Positions 34,244 to 42,811 of a DNA stretch of 64,000 bases are shown piece after piece. Origin of the DNA: CBDDEH01 sp965226865 (GTDB lineage Bacteria; Chloroflexota; Dehalococcoidia; Lucifugimonadales; JAGWBF01); NCBI GenBank assembly GCA_965226865.1, contig CBDDEH010000004.1, positions 1 through 64,000 on the forward strand, given 5' to 3'. The notes under the pieces were generated by a model. That model did not search any database, was not told the DNA's origin, and saw only the letters and a list, made by a program, of their open reading frames with translations. Both the position numbers and the translations under genes were made by a program. Each line of letters opens with the position of its first letter. Within the stretch, counting starts at the first letter, position 1.

Positions 34244-35505
34244 TGCCGTGTGCTGGCCCGCCAGGCTACTTCGTAGAGATGCTCTTCCTCGGCAAAGCCC
34301 TTGAGCTGCTTCCAGCCATACTCCACGTACTCGAAGCTGGATGCGCTGCCCGCCAGCTTGCGGAAAAGATCGGAGACCAGTATCTGCTCACCCGAGGCCA
34401 GGGCCATTATCCTTGCGGCTAGTACAACCGCGGTCCCGAAGAAGTCCTCGTCTTCCTTGATGGTCTCGCCCACGTTGATCCCTATGCGCACCTTAAGCTG
34501 GTCGGCGTTCTCCAGGTTGAACTCGTCCAGGCTCCGCTGGATTTCTGCGGCACAGGTGACGGCCTTCCTTGCGCTGGAGAAGACCACCATGAACCCGTCG
34601 CCCATGGCCTTGACCTCCAGGCCGCCGTTGTTAGCCACATGCTGCCGGATGATGCTGTTATGGCTCCGTAGCAGGGTCTGGTTCGCCTCATCCCCCAGGG
34701 AGGTGAGGAGCTTCGTGGAGTCCTCAAGGTCGGTGAACATTATGCTAACGGTGCCCTCTATGGCGGCCAGCTGTGCCTGCGCCCGTTCAGCGTCGGTCAA
34801 CTCCGCGATTATTCGCTCAGCTGCGGGGTGAGACTCACCCCTCAGCTCCTGGAAGGGCATCTTGGCGGCGGTGAGGAGCTCGAGGGCGCTTTCCGAGGCC
34901 CTGGCATCGGAAAGCCACCTGGCGAACAGGCCCCTGTACTTTGTGTTGGTCTTTCTCAGCCACTGGCTGGCCGGGCCAGCAGCTTCCTGGGATAGGGAGG
35001 CGGTTAGTAGGCTTTCCAGCCGTTGCTCCTCCTCCGGGCTGTCGGCATCGCCGGCGGGGGCCGTGAGTTGACCGGCAATCCAATGGAGTATGGTGGTGGA
35101 GCCGAGGGCATACCGGTCTCCCTCCCTGATCACCAGGCCTCTGTTCGACAGTGTGCTCAACGCGAGGCCGGTGTGAACGAACCACCGCCCCAGCTCCGCC
35201 GGGCGCCAGTAGTTCAGCTGGTGGTCCTGCTCGTATGCCTGGAGCGCCAGCAGGGCCATGGCAGTCTTCTCCGTTTGTGAAGAGTTCGCCCAATAGTTAT
35301 CCAGGTGGGGGGCGGCGGCTTGCTGTAGCCTCTCTTCGGTGTGGGCCAGCGAGCTGGACTCATCCAGGCCCTGGTGGGCGGCCTCGAACATGAAGTGCAG
35401 CGCCATCTGTACGAAGAAGGGCACCCTGCCCGACAGGGTGAGGACATGCTCCACCGCCGCGTCGCTGAAGGAGACCTCCTTGTCCGCCAGATAGGAGCTC
35501 ACCAT
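34240..35505 (-). CDS. class III nucleotidyl cyclase, C-terminal part of a TAG-split STAND protein
   Basis: Up to 421 residues after the TAG at 35521. The first ~240 residues are the helical/winged-helix tail of the STAND ATPase (LSNRGLVIREGDRYALGS). Residues ~250-415 are a guanylate/adenylate cyclase catalytic domain: VSIMFTDLEDSTKLL with the first metal Asp, LEVKAMGDGFMVVFSS with the second, and FFGTAVVLAARIMALASGEQ. The transition-state Asn that normally precedes AAR is Val here, so activity is not assured. The frame is continuous with the upstream half through the TAG. The following lipoprotein gene overlaps the TGA by an ATGA. Confidence 0.85.
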   Translation of the reverse strand: MVSSYLADKEVSFSDAAVEHVLTLSGRVPFFVQMALHFMFEAAHQGLDESSSLAHTEERLQQAAAPHLDNYWANSSQTEKTAMALLALQAYEQDHQLNYWRPAELGRWFVHTGLALSTLSNRGLVIREGDRYALGSTTILHWIAGQLTAPAGDADSPEEEQRLESLLTASLSQEAAGPASQWLRKTNTKYRGLFARWLSDARASESALELLTAAKMPFQELRGESHPAAERIIAELTDAERAQAQLAAIEGTVSIMFTDLEDSTKLLTSLGDEANQTLLRSHNSIIRQHVANNGGLEVKAMGDGFMVVFSSARKAVTCAAEIQRSLDEFNLENADQLKVRIGINVGETIKEDEDFFGTAVVLAARIMALASGEQILVSDLFRKLAGSASSFEYVEYGWKQLKGFAEEEHLYEVAWRASTRQ

Positions 35506-35520
35506 ATCCCGTACGTCGGC

Positions 35521-36159
35521 CTAAGAAAAGGGGCGGAGGCTGATGGTGGCGAAGATGTTGAAGAAGGGGGAGCTGCGGACGGCGTCGGAGTGGGAGATCT
35601 CCACCAGGTCAACGCGGGTCGAGGTTATCAGGGCCAGATCGTGGTGGATCGCCAGTGAGCGTAGCGCGTAGTAGAAGTCTGGCCCGAAGTTCTCGTTGCC
35701 GCCCACATTTTCAAACTCGTCGATGAGCAGGACTATATGTAGTCCCTGGTCTTCCATGCTGTCCAGCAGCTCGGCCAGATCGTAGGTGTCGATGCTCTCG
35801 TGCTGGGCACCGTCCCTGATCTCCTTTTTCAGGCCTTCGTCCTGCACCTTAGAGGCGATCCGCCTAAGCATGTACTGATACAGACGGGTGGGGGTGCTGG
35901 TGGACGTGATCATCTCCAGGTCGAGGTAAACGAACAAGTACGTCGCGGAGTCCAGCCCGTAGGCGCGGACAGTGTCGGGGTGAGCTATGAAATTCAGAAG
36001 CGACGTCTTGCCGGACCGTCGCTCCCCTACCAGGGAACTGCTCTCGAACTCCGGGTTGCGCAGGCGCATGAAGATCTGCTCCACCTCGCGCTGTCTGCCC
36101 ACGAAGCGGCTGGGGTCGGATATGGGGTTTCCATACGTGAAAGGATTAAGCGTTACCAC
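35521..36159 (-). CDS. STAND-type AAA ATPase, N-terminal part of the split cyclase gene
   Basis: 212 residues. NPFTYGNPISDPSRFVGRQR is the characteristic lead-in of a family of STAND-like ATPases, followed by Walker A LVGERRSGKTSLLNF near 45 and Walker B-like HIVLLIDEFENVGG near 145. It ends at ISLRPFS with TAG, and the same frame continues ADVRDMVSSYLADKEVSFSD. Restoring a sense codon gives a ~640-residue ATPase-cyclase fusion. The start is a GTG at 36159 with a ten-base G tract six bases upstream. A paralogous ATPase domain occurs in the gene at 42.7-44.1 kb. Confidence 0.85.
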   Translation of the reverse strand: MVTLNPFTYGNPISDPSRFVGRQREVEQIFMRLRNPEFESSSLVGERRSGKTSLLNFIAHPDTVRAYGLDSATYLFVYLDLEMITSTSTPTRLYQYMLRRIASKVQDEGLKKEIRDGAQHESIDTYDLAELLDSMEDQGLHIVLLIDEFENVGGNENFGPDFYYALRSLAIHHDLALITSTRVDLVEISHSDAVRSSPFFNIFATISLRPFS

Positions 36160-36649
36160 AGATAACCCCCCCCCCGTGAATCACGCGCGATCCCCGACAC
36201 CGGCCTTCCGAATGGTCGCTGCACCGCGAGGGACCCCAGCTTGGGCAATCTCTTCCCGCCCACATGCATATTCTACTCCAGGGCCGCGCTTTCACCAAGG
36301 TCTTGGTTCGGGGCGCCCTGTTCGCCCTGCCTCGGATGTTGTCTCCCGAGGCAGGGCCTTCACCCCTGCGCCTCGCGATCCTTTCTATGCATTCTAACAT
36401 AAACGGGCGCCGCTGCTGCATCCCATAGCCGCCGTGGAGGGCCGGACGTCTGGTTTGACGCCACTGTGGGGCGCTGATAGAATGATGCCACCCCGCAGCC
36501 ACCGTCTGCATAGCTATCTGAGCCAGTAAGGGAGCACGCCCCCGGTCCGGGCTTGCGGCCCGGCGCGGGCACCCGTCCCCCGCTCAGCTGGGGGCGCTGC
36601 ACGTGGACCTTGCCCCCCGGCCGGACTCGTCTAGCATAAGGAGGGCGCC
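36160..36649. other. divergent intergenic region with homopolymer and hairpin
   Basis: 490 bases with no supported gene. It holds a run of ten C (36166-36175; G on the coding strand of the STAND gene) and a perfect 12-bp hairpin. The rest is GC-rich without clear promoter boxes. Confidence 0.6.
36324..36357. repeat. 12-bp perfect inverted repeat
   Basis: GCCCTGCCTCGG (36324-36335) and its exact complement CCGAGGCAGGGC (36346-36357) around a 10-base loop. It lies between divergent genes, so it is not an ordinary terminator for either; it could be an operator or an RNA structure. Confidence 0.6.
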
Positions 36650-37588
36650 ATGGCCTGGGACTTTGAGCTGATCTGGGGGCCTCACGACAACCTCACCGAG
36701 GGTCCCGCCTGGGACGGCCAGGCCTTGCTGTTTACCCACATCCCCCACAGCCGGATCATGCGCTACGACCCGCGGACCGGCGACACCACCGAGTTCCGCA
36801 CCGGCACCAACCGCACCAACGGCCTGATATTCGACGCCAACGGCCGTCTGTACGGCTGCTGCTCCGGCGGCCGGTCCATCGTCCGGTTCGAGCCCGATGG
36901 AGGAACCACCGTAGTCGCCGACCGGCTGGATGGGAAGCGCCTCAACACCCCCAACGACCTGGGCGCGGACCGCCAGGGCAGGGTCTGGTTCACCAACCCG
37001 TGGAACGAGGGCAACACCGACCCCACCCAGCGTACGGAGCTGGACCATGAAGAGGTGTTGCGGACGGACCCCCAGCCCGACGGGACTTGGCAGGTGAAGC
37101 GGATGACCCACGACCTCACCAGGCCCAACGGCATCCTGGTATCCCCAGACGACCGCACCCTCTACGTGGCCCAGACCGACAACCGCCCGGGGATGGTCAG
37201 GGAGCTAAGGGCGTATCCTATCGAGGATGATGGGTCGCTGGGCCGGTACATCGTGCTGCATCAGTTCGGCATCGACCAGCGCGGATACCAGAGGGGTGTC
37301 GACGGCATGTGCTTCGACTCCGAAGGCAACATCGTCGCCACCGCCGGGCGCCAAGAGAGCGGGCCCGGCCCCATGATCTACGTCTTCGCCCCCTCGGGCC
37401 GGGTCCTGGAAACCCATCCGATGCCGGTGGATATGCCCACCAACTGCACCTTCGGGGACCCCGACCTGAGCACCCTCTACATCACCACCCTTGCGGGCCA
37501 CCTGTACCGGGTACGGAACACGGGACGCAAGGGCTGGCTGCTGTGGCCCCGGCCGGGTAGGGGGAGGCCCGCTGCCCGCTATATCTGA
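36650..37588 (+). CDS. SMP-30/gluconolactonase-like beta-propeller protein
   Basis: 312 residues. EGPAWDGQALLFTHIPHSRI near the N-terminus, NGLIFDANGRLYGCCSGGRS, LNTPNDLGADRQGRVWFTNP, RPNGILVSPDDRTLYVAQTD and DGMCFDSEGNIVATA cover the metal-binding residues of the SMP-30 family (Glu near 17, Asn near 103, Asn near 160, Asp near 219). These enzymes are usually Ca/Zn lactonases acting on sugar lactones. ATAAGGAGGG precedes the ATG. The gene ends 10 bases inside the convergent acyl-CoA dehydrogenase gene. No signal peptide. Confidence 0.88.
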   Translation: MAWDFELIWGPHDNLTEGPAWDGQALLFTHIPHSRIMRYDPRTGDTTEFRTGTNRTNGLIFDANGRLYGCCSGGRSIVRFEPDGGTTVVADRLDGKRLNTPNDLGADRQGRVWFTNPWNEGNTDPTQRTELDHEEVLRTDPQPDGTWQVKRMTHDLTRPNGILVSPDDRTLYVAQTDNRPGMVRELRAYPIEDDGSLGRYIVLHQFGIDQRGYQRGVDGMCFDSEGNIVATAGRQESGPGPMIYVFAPSGRVLETHPMPVDMPTNCTFGDPDLSTLYITTLAGHLYRVRNTGRKGWLLWPRPGRGRPAARYI

Positions 37589-38739
37589 TACTGCTTCAGG
37601 AGCAGGCGGGCGATCAGCAGCCGCTGGATCTCGTTGCTCCCCTCGCCGATGATCATGAGGGGCGCTTCCCGGTAGTAGCGCTCCAGCGGGTACTCCTTGA
37701 TGTAGCCGTATCCCCCGTGGATGCGCATGGCGTCCAGGGTCACCTCGGCGCATATCTCGCTGGCGAAAAGCTTGGCCATCCCCGCCTCCAGGTCCACCCG
37801 CTCCCCCCGGTCCTTCTTGGCGGCGGCCTCGTAGGTAAGCAGCCGGGCGGCCTGGATCTTGGTCGCCATGTCGGCCAGCTTGAGCTGGATGGCCTGGTGC
37901 TGGGCGATGGGGACGCCGAAGGTCCTCCGCTGCTGGGAGTACTTGATGGCGGCCTCGAAGGCGGCGGCGGACACCCCAACGGCCCTGGCGGCGACGTTGA
38001 TGCGCCCTGTCTCCAGGCCGGACATCACCTGCTGGAACCCTCGCCCCTCGGTCCCACCCACCAGGTTATCCGCCGGGACCCGGAAGTCCTCGAAGATCAG
38101 CTCGCAGGTGTCCAGACCCCTGTATCCCAGCTTGTCCAGGTCCCTGCCCACCTCGAATCCCGGGCCACCCTTCTCCACGATGAAACAGCTCATACCACGA
38201 TGGGGAGGCACAGCGTTCCGGTCCGTCTTCGTAAGGAGGGCGAAGGTGTTTCCGTGCCGGCCGTTGGTGATGAACATCTTGGTGCCGTTGACGACGTACT
38301 CCTCGCCGTCCCGCACCGCGGAAAGCTCGATGGCCTGCACGTCGCTGCCGGCGTTGGGCTCGGTGAGAGCGAGGCCGCCCCGCTTCTCACCCCGCGCCAT
38401 GGCGGGCAGGAACCGCCTCTTCTGCTCGTCGGTGCCGAAGCTGGCTACCACGTATGCCATGATGTGGTGGGTGCCGATGACGCCGCTTATGCTCATCCAG
38501 CACTTGGACAGCTCCTCGAAAATCATGGCAAAGGTGGTGTAGTCAAGCTCCATACCGCCGTACTCTTCCGAGAGGGTGATACCGAAGAGCCCCATCTCCT
38601 TCATCTTCTCGATGACGTCGAGGGGGACTATGTCCTCTCGCTCATACTCGCTTACGATGGGCTCCAGCTCTCGCCGCACGAACTCCCGCACCGCGTTCAC
38701 GATCTGAGTGCGGGCCTCTTCGGGTGTCCGGGTGGTCAT
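37579..38739 (-). CDS. acyl-CoA dehydrogenase
   Basis: 386 residues, standard length. N-terminal helical domain, then LALTEPNAGSDVQA and YVVNGTKMFITNGRHGNTF for the middle beta domain. The C-terminal RRTFGVPIAQHQAIQLKLAD and YREAPLMIIGEGSNEIQRLL include the Glu acting as catalytic base in short/medium-chain enzymes. FAD-dependent alpha,beta-dehydrogenation of an acyl-CoA. AAGGAGTGACCC precedes the ATG. No electron-transfer flavoprotein genes are adjacent; the chain-length class is undecided. The 3' end overlaps the convergent SMP-30 gene by 10 bases. Confidence 0.95.
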   Translation of the reverse strand: MTTRTPEEARTQIVNAVREFVRRELEPIVSEYEREDIVPLDVIEKMKEMGLFGITLSEEYGGMELDYTTFAMIFEELSKCWMSISGVIGTHHIMAYVVASFGTDEQKRRFLPAMARGEKRGGLALTEPNAGSDVQAIELSAVRDGEEYVVNGTKMFITNGRHGNTFALLTKTDRNAVPPHRGMSCFIVEKGGPGFEVGRDLDKLGYRGLDTCELIFEDFRVPADNLVGGTEGRGFQQVMSGLETGRINVAARAVGVSAAAFEAAIKYSQQRRTFGVPIAQHQAIQLKLADMATKIQAARLLTYEAAAKKDRGERVDLEAGMAKLFASEICAEVTLDAMRIHGGYGYIKEYPLERYYREAPLMIIGEGSNEIQRLLIARLLLKQYQI

Positions 38740-38827
38740 GGGTCACTCCTTACGTCAGTTGGCGCTGGTAGATCGTATCCGGGATGAGCTCATTGTACTA
38801 GTGGGCGTTGGGGCTTTCAACCGAGCG

Positions 38828-38856
38828 TTGCTCTGGGGTAGGCGGTAACTTATAAT
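38828..38856 (+). promoter_or_regulatory. promoter of coaX-coaBC
   Basis: TTGCTC (38828-38833), a 17-base spacer and a perfect TATAAT (38851-38856). The start would lie near 38863, which supports translation from ATG 38877 and excludes an upstream start at 38856 that sits in the -10 box. Confidence 0.65.
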
Positions 38857-38876
38857 TGTGTCGAGGGCACGGCGAA

Positions 38877-39674
38877 ATGCTGCTGGCTATAGACATAGGC
38901 AACACCAATGTGAGTCTGGGCGTCTTCGATGGCGAGACCCTGAAGGCCACGTGGCGTATCGCCACCGATGCCCGCCGCCTGGCCGATGAGTACGCCTTGC
39001 TGGTCTCCAACATCCTCTCGCTTAAAGGAGTCCATGGGGAGGACATCACCGACGCCTGTCTGTGCAGCGCGGCTCCCACCCTCACCCCCACCTTTGAAGA
39101 GGTGTGCAGGGGCTACTTCAAGGTGACTCCCCTGACCGTAACGGCCGGGGTGAAGACGGGGGTCCGGATTCTCTACGATAACCCGAGGGACGTTGGGGCG
39201 GACCGGATCGTGGACGCCGTGGCCGCGTACCGGCTGTACGGCGGCCCGGTGATAATTGTGGACTTCGGCACCGCCACCGTGTTCGACGCGGTGTCCAACG
39301 ATGGGGACTATCTGGGCGGGGCCATCGCCCCTGGGATCAACGTCGCGGCCGAAGCCCTTTTTCTGAGCACCTCCCAGCTGCGGAGGGTGGAGCTGACCCC
39401 TCCCAAGTCGCCTATAGGCCGGAATACGGTGGCCAGCCTGCAGTCGGGCCTACTCTTGGGCCATGTCGGCCTCGTGGAGGGGATGGTGGCCCGGTTCAAG
39501 GCGGAGATGGGAGAGGGCACCAAGGTGGTCGCCACCGGCGGGCTGGCGGGGGTCATCGCAAAGGAGACCAAGGCCTTTGACGCCATCAACCCCGACCTGG
39601 CGCTGTTGGGGCTACGCATGATCTACGACCTCAACCGGGCCTCGTTGCCAGCCCCGGAGGGAGACGGGAGCTGA
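38877..39674 (+). CDS. coaX: type III pantothenate kinase
   Basis: 265 residues. DIGNTNVSLGVFDGETL (phosphate 1), VGADRIVDAVAAYRLYGGP, IIVDFGTATVFDAV (phosphate 2 and catalytic Asp region) and GGAIAPGINVAAEAL match CoaX, an acetate-kinase-fold enzyme that phosphorylates pantothenate and needs a monovalent cation. It catalyses the first CoA step. coaBC starts five bases after the stop, so steps one to three of CoA synthesis are cotranscribed. Confidence 0.95.
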   Translation: MLLAIDIGNTNVSLGVFDGETLKATWRIATDARRLADEYALLVSNILSLKGVHGEDITDACLCSAAPTLTPTFEEVCRGYFKVTPLTVTAGVKTGVRILYDNPRDVGADRIVDAVAAYRLYGGPVIIVDFGTATVFDAVSNDGDYLGGAIAPGINVAAEALFLSTSQLRRVELTPPKSPIGRNTVASLQSGLLLGHVGLVEGMVARFKAEMGEGTKVVATGGLAGVIAKETKAFDAINPDLALLGLRMIYDLNRASLPAPEGDGS

Positions 39675-39678
39675 GACC

Positions 39679-40881
39679 GTGCCAGGGATGATGGAAGGCA
39701 AGAACGTAGTCTTGGGTGTGACCGGGAGCATCGCCTGCTACAAGACCCTGGACCTGGCAAGCAAGCTTGTCCAGGCAGGGGCCCTGGTGGACGTCATTAT
39801 GAGCTATGGCGCCACCCGGTTCCTCTCCCCCCTGGCCTTTCGCAGCCTGACCCACAGGCCGGTGGTGACCGATACCTTCGACCCCACCTCGGAGCTCAGC
39901 GTGGAGCACGTGACCCTGGCGCAGCGGGCGGCGATCGTCGTGGTCGCTCCCGCCACGGCCCATCTTATCGCGAAGGTCGCCGCGGGGCTGGCCGACGACC
40001 CCCTCACCACTACGATTCTGGCAACAGCGGCGCTCGTGCTGGTGGCGCCCGCCATGGACGGCCACATGTACGACAACCCGGCCACTCAGGAGAACCTGTC
40101 CCGTATTCGGGACAGGGGTGTTACCGTCGTGGGGCCTGCCAGAGGCCGGCTGGCCTCTGGCCAGGTGGGTACGGGCAGGCTGGTGGAGCCCTCAGAGCTG
40201 ATGGGCCACATAAGCGCCGTCCTCGGCCGCAAGGGTGACCTGGCGGGACGCACCATCGTGGTAAGCGCCGGAGGGACCCAGGAGCCCATAGACCCGGTGC
40301 GGGTTATTACCAACCGGTCCTCGGGCAAGATGGGCTACGCCATTGCCGAGGCGGCCAGGGACAGGGGCGCCCGGGTGGTCCTCGTCGCCGCACCCACCCA
40401 CCTGCCGGAACCGGCCGCCGTGCAGGTCGTCGGTGTCGCCACGGCCCTGGAGATGCGGGACGCCGTGCTGAACGCGGTGAAGGGAGCCGACGCCCTGATC
40501 ATGGCCGCGGCGGTGGCCGACTATACCCCCGTCCATGTGGCTCACCAGAAAGTAAAGAAGGGCGCGCAGACCTGGTCCATCGAGCTGGGGAGGACCCCCG
40601 ACATCCTTGAGGAGACCAGGGGTGGCCTGGTGAGGGTGGGGTTCGCCGCCGAGACCGAGGGGCTGGTGGAAAACGCCCGGGACAAGCTGCGAAGCAAGTC
40701 CCTCGATCTAATCGTGGCCAACGACGTAACCGCCCAGGACGGCGGCTTCGGCGCCGATACCAACAAGGTCCTCCTGGTAGACCGGGAGGGCGGCGTGGAG
40801 GACCTACCCCTCATGTCCAAGCACGACGTTGCCCACCGTCTTCTGGACCGGTTGCGAGGCTTGCTGCCGCCCCTGCCGTAG
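39679..40881 (+). CDS. coaBC: bifunctional phosphopantothenoylcysteine decarboxylase/synthetase
   Basis: 400 residues. The N-terminal flavoprotein domain (to ~180) has LGVTGSIACYKTLDLASKLV, the His of VEHVTLA and the loop APAMDGHMYDNPATQ. E. coli Dfp has Asn in the PxMNxxM motif; here it is Asp, a variant I believe is common in this lineage. The C-terminal CoaB domain has VSAGGTQEPIDPVRVITNRS, SSGKMGYAIAEAA and an AAVADYTP/KVKK segment. Together they turn 4'-phosphopantothenate into 4'-phosphopantetheine. The GTG start follows GGGAG; two Met codons lie 3-4 codons in. Confidence 0.95.
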   Translation: MPGMMEGKNVVLGVTGSIACYKTLDLASKLVQAGALVDVIMSYGATRFLSPLAFRSLTHRPVVTDTFDPTSELSVEHVTLAQRAAIVVVAPATAHLIAKVAAGLADDPLTTTILATAALVLVAPAMDGHMYDNPATQENLSRIRDRGVTVVGPARGRLASGQVGTGRLVEPSELMGHISAVLGRKGDLAGRTIVVSAGGTQEPIDPVRVITNRSSGKMGYAIAEAARDRGARVVLVAAPTHLPEPAAVQVVGVATALEMRDAVLNAVKGADALIMAAAVADYTPVHVAHQKVKKGAQTWSIELGRTPDILEETRGGLVRVGFAAETEGLVENARDKLRSKSLDLIVANDVTAQDGGFGADTNKVLLVDREGGVEDLPLMSKHDVAHRLLDRLRGLLPPLP

Positions 40882-40928
40882 GCAATGCCTCCATGCAGTT
40901 GAAGTTGCCGGGCCCGGCCGGTGGGGCT

Positions 40929-41930
40929 CTACAGGTTGAACTGGGCGTCTACGAAGTTGCGCTCCTTGACGTATATCTGGATTCGGCCCCGGTTGGACTC
41001 CAGCACCATGATCCTGCCGTCGTCATCCACGTTGACCGCGACCGGCTTGTAAAAACGTCGCTCCGGGGTCAGGTCGGCCCTCTGGCGTGCCCTCTGATAG
41101 TCGGGATTTGCGTCCACCAGGTTCTGGGACCAGCGGGAGAGGCCGTCGGCGTCGCCATCGAACTGGGTGATGAAGGCCCCGTCCGAGGCGTAGACATTCA
41201 GACGGCTGTTGCCCCAGTCGGCGACGTACACATCCCCCTCGGCGTCTATCGCCGCGCCCGTGGGACGCTGGAGCTCTCCTTCACCGGTGCCCGGAGTGCC
41301 AAAGGAGGCCACATGTTCACCCTCGGGCGTGAGCTTCTGTATCCGGTCGTTCTTCCAGTCGGCCACGTACACGTAGCCGTCCCGGCCGACGGCGATGCCC
41401 CACGGCATGTTGAACTTGCCCGGGGCGCTTCCGTGCCCGCCCCAGCCGCGCAGGAACCTGCCTTCGCGGGTGAACACCTGGACACGATGGTTCAGGCTGT
41501 CCACGACGTACAGGTTGTCCTCCCTGTCGAAGGCGAGGCCGGAGGGCCGGCTGAGCTCTCCTTGGCCGGAGCCGCTCTCGCCCCAGCTACCCAGGAGTCT
41601 CCCGTCCTTGCGATAGATAAAGACACGGTTCACGTACTCGTCGCAAACGTATACGTTCTCCTCCTGGTCTAGGTCCAGCGACGAGGGCCAGGGCGACTCG
41701 CCGCCGGCGTAGCCCAGGCCCCGGTCTTCCCATACCAGATCCTGATCCAGGGTGCACTTGGTTATCCCCTGGCCGGGCCTGAACTCCTGGCCCCGGTTAA
41801 CCACGTAGATGCTTCTGTCCGAGCCCAGGGCGAAGTCCAGCGGCATCCGAAAGGAGGTCCCGGCGTCGGAGGCCCTCCCGATACAGTAATCATAGTTGTA
41901 TATCCGGCCGGCTACACGTCGTGTAAGCAT
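40929..41930 (-). CDS. NHL-repeat beta-propeller protein
   Basis: 333 residues. Five or six NHL blades are clear: ENVYVCDEYVNRVFIYRKDG, GLAFDREDNLYVVDSLNHRV, GIAVGRDGYVYVADWKNDRI and AAIDAEGDVYVADWGNSRLN. Blade spacing is ~47 residues. No signal peptide, membrane segment or additional domain. NHL propellers bind proteins or RNA or act as lyases, and I cannot assign a function. AGGAGGAAGAA precedes the ATG. It is related in style to the protein at 14.1-15.0 kb. Confidence 0.8.
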   Translation of the reverse strand: MLTRRVAGRIYNYDYCIGRASDAGTSFRMPLDFALGSDRSIYVVNRGQEFRPGQGITKCTLDQDLVWEDRGLGYAGGESPWPSSLDLDQEENVYVCDEYVNRVFIYRKDGRLLGSWGESGSGQGELSRPSGLAFDREDNLYVVDSLNHRVQVFTREGRFLRGWGGHGSAPGKFNMPWGIAVGRDGYVYVADWKNDRIQKLTPEGEHVASFGTPGTGEGELQRPTGAAIDAEGDVYVADWGNSRLNVYASDGAFITQFDGDADGLSRWSQNLVDANPDYQRARQRADLTPERRFYKPVAVNVDDDGRIMVLESNRGRIQIYVKERNFVDAQFNL

Positions 41931-42319
41931 TTCTTCCTCCTGGAGCTCTGGATCGAAGGCGCCTGTCTTTGGAGATGCCGCGCCTCAGCGGCCTGCGACC
42001 CTTCTTCCTATATCGAGGGTGTCGGAGACTTGCCTGGGGGGTGCCATGATGATGCGACCCCCCCCGCTCCAGGAGGTCGATCACCTTGTTCAGCCTCACT
42101 CTGGTATCCACCGTTCCGCCATCCTGACATGATCTTCCCCGCGGTCAACCTGGCGGTGCACGCGATAAAGGCTAGGGCCTCTCCATCGAGTGGTGGTATC
42201 GCCCTGTGGACGAACAGGGCCGTTTGGAAGGGGGCGCGGCCTACAGGGACTGGGCAGCAGGGCCGGCGATGGCCGGACGGCGCGAGGAGTGAGATGCGTT
42301 GGGCACGCTGCCTTAGTCC
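41931..42319. other. intergenic region with possible gene remnants
   Basis: 389 bases without an intact gene. On the minus strand a GTG at 42111 opens VDTRVRLNKVIDLLERGG, which resembles a HpcH/HpaI aldolase-type N-terminus and then dissolves after a run of eight G (42058-42065 as C). On the plus strand a 37-codon stretch ending at about 42291 (IEWWYRPVDEQGRLEGG) has coding-like composition. Both look like decayed pieces but neither identification is firm. Confidence 0.35.
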
Positions 42320-42811
42320 TCACTGAAGGACAATGTCCTTGATGGTCAGCTCCTGCTCGGTGTTGACGTCTTTGTCAATCAAATTGACCGTTGTAACACC
42401 TTCGGCCACGGGAGGGAAGAGGAACGACCCCTCGACGTTGTCCCCTTCCTTTAGGAAGAAGGGTGCAGTGGCGGCCCCGTCGACTGCGCTGAAATTATAT
42501 ACGTTGCCAAGCTCGTCCACCAGGAATGGCAGGGTGTCTCCCACCAGAGACTTTCCTCTGGCGATCGCGTTGACCATTAGGGTGCGAGGGACGTTGGCAT
42601 GCCACTTCACATTGAACCGGAGGGTCCTATCTGACATCCTGTCCACCGTGTTTACACAGAAGGCCAGGATAGCCCCGCTCTCCTGGACCTGAAAGTCACA
42701 TTTGTCCTGGTCAACGAAGCCGAAGGTCTCCGAGACCCTTACCTCCTCTGTCACGGTAGAGGCGCTGAAGACCCGAGCGGGGGAGCCCTGGTACGAAGAG
42801 GAGAAGGGCAA
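42320..42811 (-). CDS. C-terminal domain of frameshifted STAND-like membrane protein
   Basis: The frame gives a sensible beta-rich domain (VFSASTVTEEVRVSETFGFV, CDFQVQESGAILAFCVNTVD, FLFPPVAEGVTTVNLID) that continues the protein encoded upstream in another frame. Its nominal ATG at 42811 lies inside the upstream coding region and is unlikely to be used. The domain would sit outside the membrane after a single transmembrane helix. Two Cys could pair. I do not recognise a named family. Confidence 0.6.
   Translation of the reverse strand: MPFSSSYQGSPARVFSASTVTEEVRVSETFGFVDQDKCDFQVQESGAILAFCVNTVDRMSDRTLRFNVKWHANVPRTLMVNAIARGKSLVGDTLPFLVDELGNVYNFSAVDGAATAPFFLKEGDNVEGSFLFPPVAEGVTTVNLIDKDVNTEQELTIKDIVLQ

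Noticed and set aside
32891..35523. Genome-wide recoding of UAG as an amino acid
   Set aside because: Many intact genes in the window end in TAG at family-consistent lengths, so two in-frame TAGs are better explained by local nonsense mutations or errors.
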